Part shown: in pieces, positions 52,001-58,000 of the stretch | Numbering within the stretch: the stretch's first letter is position 1 | How the letters are laid out: each line of letters opens with the position of its first letter | Origin: Siphonodentalium dalli | Taxonomy: Eukaryota; Mollusca; Scaphopoda; Gadilida; Siphonodentaliidae | Assembly: GCA_032622095.1 (NCBI GenBank) | Contig: CP136062.1 | Span: 136,254,960-136,318,959, forward strand | Direction of reading: 5' to 3' | DNA length: 64,000 bases | The notes under the pieces: generated by a model | What the model saw: only the letters and a program-made list of their open reading frames with translations | Told to the model about the DNA's origin: nothing | Database searches by the model: none | Made by a program: the position numbers and the translations under genes

Positions 52001-55000
52001 TAACATTTTGCGAGAATCAAATATAGCATTTCTACAGCGAATCAGCTGCTTTTACGACAATCAAACTAAGAATCATGATTCTGATTCTCATCAGATTTTA
52101 AGCCCTGGTGGAGGTATAAAATTTGGAGTATATATACTTACTGAGTTATTTGGTTGAGCGTTATTTTGGCCTGGTTCACTGTTGTCGTCATCTTCAATGA
52201 TATTGTCACTTTTCTAAAAAGAAAACAAAACTTAATCCATTAACACTTGAATGGATTGCCCGACTTTATATTTATACAAGTATGCTGTGGAATTCTCTAT
52301 ACTTAATTGTGGTGATGCTCAGATAATACAATCATATTACAGTGTGAAAAACACACTATGGATTCCTATTCATTCATTTACAGGTTTTATGGTAATTCAG
52401 ATAGTATACAGTTACCATAGGATTAGAGTAATTCATCATCTTCAATCTTCAAGTTAAACATTTAAATTTCTGGCTGTCACATCACATTCCAGGGAATAAA
52501 TTGCCCAGTCAGAAATATATGAAACACTGATATACAGACTATGTATTGAAATGACAGAAATGTATCTCAATATATAACCATGGAAGTGATAATAAGTCAA
52601 ATGATTATGTGTAATAACACAAGATGCCTGAAGTTGGTAATTGTTGTGAACATCAGTGAGTTACTTTTCAAATTTAGTTGAAATTTTATGTAGATCCAAA
52701 GAGGAAATTTTATGAATATTTAGGAAATAAATTACTCTTTTCAGTTGATTATTCAGGGATTGTCGGCGAGTTCACAAACTGTTTTCATGTTTGACTCCCC
52801 ACATATCCAATGAAACAGGGTACTTTATCTTCATTGTAATTCAACGAGAAGCAATTTTTATCAGCATTACATCATATCCTGGTCGAAGCCTGACTGAATT
52901 AACCCCTTCTATACTATATACTCATTGAGGAGTGGTTCCCTTAGCAAATGTTCAGATAATAAGTTCAACAAACAACCACTTATTATATGAACATTTCCCA
53001 CCAAAGAAAACCTGTACTCTTGGGCTTCAAATAAAAGTGCAGACCCAAATAAATGTGCAGGGAGGAAATCCTGACACAATTGAATTAAAGTGAAGACCCA
53101 AATAATAGTGCAGGGTTTACTATCTTCATTAATGCTCTAAATAATCGACTCCTTAACCACAGCAGAATTATGGGTAACTTTTCAGGATTTAGTTGGAAAT
53201 ATGGCTTGTTGCCATTCATGGTAAAGCTCTCACCGAGAGCTTTCCGATGAATGGCAACAAGCCATATTTCCAACTAAATCCTGAAAAGTTACCCATAATT
53301 CTGCTGTGGTTAAGGAGTCGATTACTTAGGGCATTACTGTATTCTAGGCTGAGATGACTTAAATTCAACTAAAACAGGTCTAACAAGACTTACATGGTTC
53401 TCTTCAGAACAACCTAGCACAATAATTGACAACTTGGGACAATATTAAGAACTTTAAATAAAATCTCCTAATTAAATATTGGAAAATAATAAATGTGCAG
53501 ACCCAAATAAGGTGTGTGCAGGGGGAATTTGGGCTGAAAATTAATAAAAGTGCCTGCACTATTATTTGGAGCCCGAGAGTAATGCCCTAAATAATCGACT
53601 CATTAACCACAGCAGAATTATGGATAATTTATCCAGATTTAGTCGGAAATATGGCTTTTTGCCATTCATCGGAAAGCTCTCAGTGAAAGCTTTCCGATGA
53701 ATGGCAACAAGCCATATCTCCGACAAAATCCTGAAAAAATACCCATAATTCTGCTGTGGTTAAGGAGTCGATTATTTTTCAGGATTTAGTTGGAAATATG
53801 GCTCGGTGAGAGTTTTCCGATAAATGGCAATAAGCCCTATTTCTGACTAAGTCCTGAAAAATTACCCATAATTCTGCTGTGGTTAAGGAGTCGATTATTT
53901 AGGGCATTAATCTACCTGTGAATGAGCAATATTTAGTCCTTGTTGTTCTTTGTTAAGAGCAGCATCATCAAATTCATCTGAATCAAATTCCATGTCAGAA
54001 TAAGTGTCCACTATACTCTCATCCAGTTCAGCGACACTAAGAGATGTGCTCTCTTTCTGTTGTTTGTGAATTTGCTTTGGGCTTCTGTCAGCTGAATGTT
54101 TTTCGTCATCACTCGAACTCCAAGTAATTGATCCTTCATCTACAGTTAAAAATGCAGAGGTATGCAGAGGAGATGCTGTGGCTGAGTTGTGGCATATGTA
54201 AATATGTGCTTAAGTAGAACTGAGCCTGCAAATAGTGTCTGTCATTTGCACAATGAGGTCCCCAGAGGGTGAATTTAGTGATGCTATTCCGCACAGCGGG
54301 CTAGCATCACCAAATTCACCCTCTGGGAACCTCATTCTGCTTAGGCCTGAACTGCTATGGAAGACCTAGAATCAGATTGAAGTTCCACAGTTGAAGTTGG
54401 TGTTGTTCAGAGGGTGAATTTTGTGATGCTAGTCCACTGCGCAGGATAGCATCACTAAATTCACCCTCTGGGAACCTCATTCTGCAAATGTCAGACACTC
54501 TATTTGCAGGCTTGAGTGGAACCCGAGAACCGAATTTGGTCAAAATCAGATAAACTTTTTTGCAGTTATCAAGCTTATGTAACAGAATGGAATCTCAGAA
54601 AATAATCAAGAAGGCACATGGTAAATCCTTAAAGAAAGTTTGGACAGGACTCAGGGTTATCCTAAGTTCAAACAGCAGGCCAACCTATTTTTCCCAATTT
54701 TAGCCTAAAAATTCCCAATCACATATTCTTCCAGTTTTATCTAGTTTCAACTGTCGGTTCAATTAGTTACCCTCATAACTGGCGAAAGTTTGCACGTAAA
54801 GCTCTTCGAAATGAGCAACAAACACCTCACAAGAAAACCATAGTCAGAAATGGTATCGCGCTTAGGATCATATATTATATACCCATGATTGTAATTATAG
54901 AATATAAAATATATTGGTTTCGCGAATGACCAACTCAGAACTGAGGTGCAAGGGGGGTGTGGCGCAAATTTATGCAAAACGTGTCTGTTTGGATTCAAGG

Positions 55001-58000
55001 GGGGGGGGGGTGCAGTTGGAATTCCCCAAAGTGGACACCCATCCCCCAACGGAGATCCTCCAGCCACGTCCCTGAGTAGAAGTTATGATACAAATTTTGT
55101 TAAGAGGTAACGGTCATGACATGAATGGACACATGGACGGATTCCCACTGTCATTAATCAATCATAGGTCAAATACAATTACAACAAAATCATTAGCATT
55201 TTGTGTTAGAATTCCTTTAGCAACATCCTCCAGTTGCTGTCAGGTATCTATTAAATATATCGTCCAAAACATAAATGACAAGCTGCTCAACTCTCTTGGT
55301 TTACATGTAGGTTAAACAATGAACTATACTCACAGCTGTCAGATGCTTCAAATCGCTGAAACACACCACTTTTTAAGTTAGTCTTTTTTGGACGTTTTTG
55401 TCTTGGCAAATTTTCCTGTTTTGAAGCATTAACATGAAAATAAGCCATATCTGACATACATCGACTCCAATCACTGGCCTTTATTCCGCCTTCAATTCCT
55501 GATTGCTGGTGATTTGGTGTTTGAACTTTTTTTGGATGTTGATCCTTTGTTAAATCAGATGGAAATTCTGTATGCTCATAGCTCAGCTAAAATAGACACA
55601 TCACCTCATAGCGAATTGTTGAATGTTAAAGTGATATGAAACACTCCAGTAGGGTGATCAAATAGAAATTGAGAATAATCCTGCTCAAAGTAGTTATTTT
55701 TTATGAATATTAAACCAAATTGACAACACACACCGTCATTCATATATATTAATTAAATGCAATGACTCTCGATGGCGAAATCATTTGTGTTAGTTTATCG
55801 CCGATAGTTGCATCCCAAATCGAGATGTAAATATTTACAATTGAGCATAGTTCAGCCGACTTTTTCTGTGGAGTGGTATGGTCGATTTCTTTGAAATGTT
55901 TGATGATGTACGCATGTAGGTAGAATGCTACATAATCCATATTCCCCAGATTGGAGTAGCAACTGAGTACTAACTTATCAATTTCACGCACCCGAACAAG
56001 TCCATAAAATGTCTTTAAAAGATCATGAAGACTTTGCATAATGATAGGCCTAAGTCCCATACATAGCCACAACCATGCCATTTGCGGGGCCTTTCAATAA
56101 ATTCCACAGTTGTGTGGCCTCCACGATAAATAATTTCCGCGAACATTTCATCCGCGCAGCACTGTAAAGATGCATGTGTAGAGACCTGGAGCATCTGCTG
56201 AACAGTTGACAGTTGTGCACGTCAATAACTAGTGAGTACATTGCTAATATACCATAATTCTATCATGATACATTTGTATCTCATACTGTGAAAAACTGAT
56301 GCATAACTTAAAATGTAGCTTTGCAGATACAGGGCCTCCAGCTTAATGATCTTTGTTATATTACATGTTAGGGGACAAACATGAATTATGTGATAATATC
56401 ATTCACTGCAATTATTTTCACAAAAATCAGTTTTTATTTTATTTAAATATCGCCCAGCACTATTAATAATATCTTTTAAAATAGTTTGTTTTATATAACT
56501 TCAAAAACACATGATCAGGGCTGTTACAAGAGTTCATATAGTGAATAATTGCAGACAATGAACAATAATATAGCGTACATTTGAAAAAAACACATATACA
56601 TGTAGTAGAATATGGGACCATGTGCATGTGAAAATTAGAGTTCAACAATAAAAACACTGACACATAGCCGAGACTATACAGGTGTGAGCTCTAAAATCAA
56701 ATAAACGGTCACTGACCACACACACCACCCCCCCCCCTGAAAAAATATGGTTTACTTAAGACTAAGACTAAGAGTCTGGCTATTTTGGAACAAAAAATAT
56801 CAAAAATCATTAAAAAATTGTAAATTAGAATGGTAAAAAGTCGACTGTCGTCCATATACAATATAAGGGTAAAAATATCATGACGGTACTTGACATTTTC
56901 ACAGTGTAGTGTTGAAATGATTATCCGACTAATCGACGTCGACGCGGTTATTAGTCAACCCCAAAATCTGCTAGTCGGTTAATTGGGAAAAAGCATTACC
57001 TATATATGCTATCACGACAGCAGTGCTATTGCACGGCCATATTATCACGTAAGCTGTAACAGTTAATAACACATAATAACTTCTTAAAGCCTAATTGTAT
57101 TGTTCCTTTAAAGATGCCGCTGCCATCAGTCACGCATGGTCGGTGACCTGAACTGAACTGAACCCAATGTATGCATGTGTGGGCGCGGTTTCTTTTATGT
57201 TAATCATCAAAGACTGAGCACCATGAACACTGTCTAGTTCGGTGTGGTGCAATTGATCCATGATAACTTCTCACTATGGCATGTGTAATATTAGAGTAAT
57301 GAAGCAACAAAATGGCAAAACAAGCATGCTTTTAAAGTCAACTCAGTAATTTAATAGCGTCTAATAAAGCCCCCCCCCCCTGTGACATGAGGCGCCTATT
57401 CAGAGAGAAAATAAAACACACCCGACATCTCATTAGCGAGACTTACGAACAAGACTTGCCTATTTATTTCCTGGTTGCCGGCGAAGGTTTAAAAAACAAA
57501 AAAAATGTTTTTATTACCGGGTCTACCTATTTGCAGAAATCCGCCTGATCGGAGAAAGCCGGAGAAATCTCGCGTAAATGCAGAAAGCCGGGTCGGATTT
57601 CTGTCTGGATATAAATAGATCATAATTAACGCCACCGGTGTATACTGTGCTTGAAAATATAATATCCACTGGTGTTATGCGGGATTAGGTCGATGTAAAA
57701 GCTGCGAATGGGGTCGCTTTAAAAGCTGTAGTGTTACCCCGAATACGGTATCCTCAATAAAATAGTCCGACACAGATTAGCACATGTGCTGATATTGATA
57801 ATTACCACACCCTTTGGAAAGCATGCGATCGTGTGGTAATCAAGGATGGATTTTGACGAAATTTGATACTTAGGGGTACTTTTGTCCGGGGAGTGTTTTG
57901 GACGGGTCAATTCGTGACCCCGACCTGACCTTGACCTTTAAAACAGTCAATTCAAGGTCAAATTGGGTAAAACGGACGGATTTTGACGAAATTTGATACC

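Noticed and set aside
52142-53915. SPIDR introns as introner elements created by MITE insertion
   Set aside because: The MITE reaches only one splice site in each case; the other boundary is unrelated sequence.
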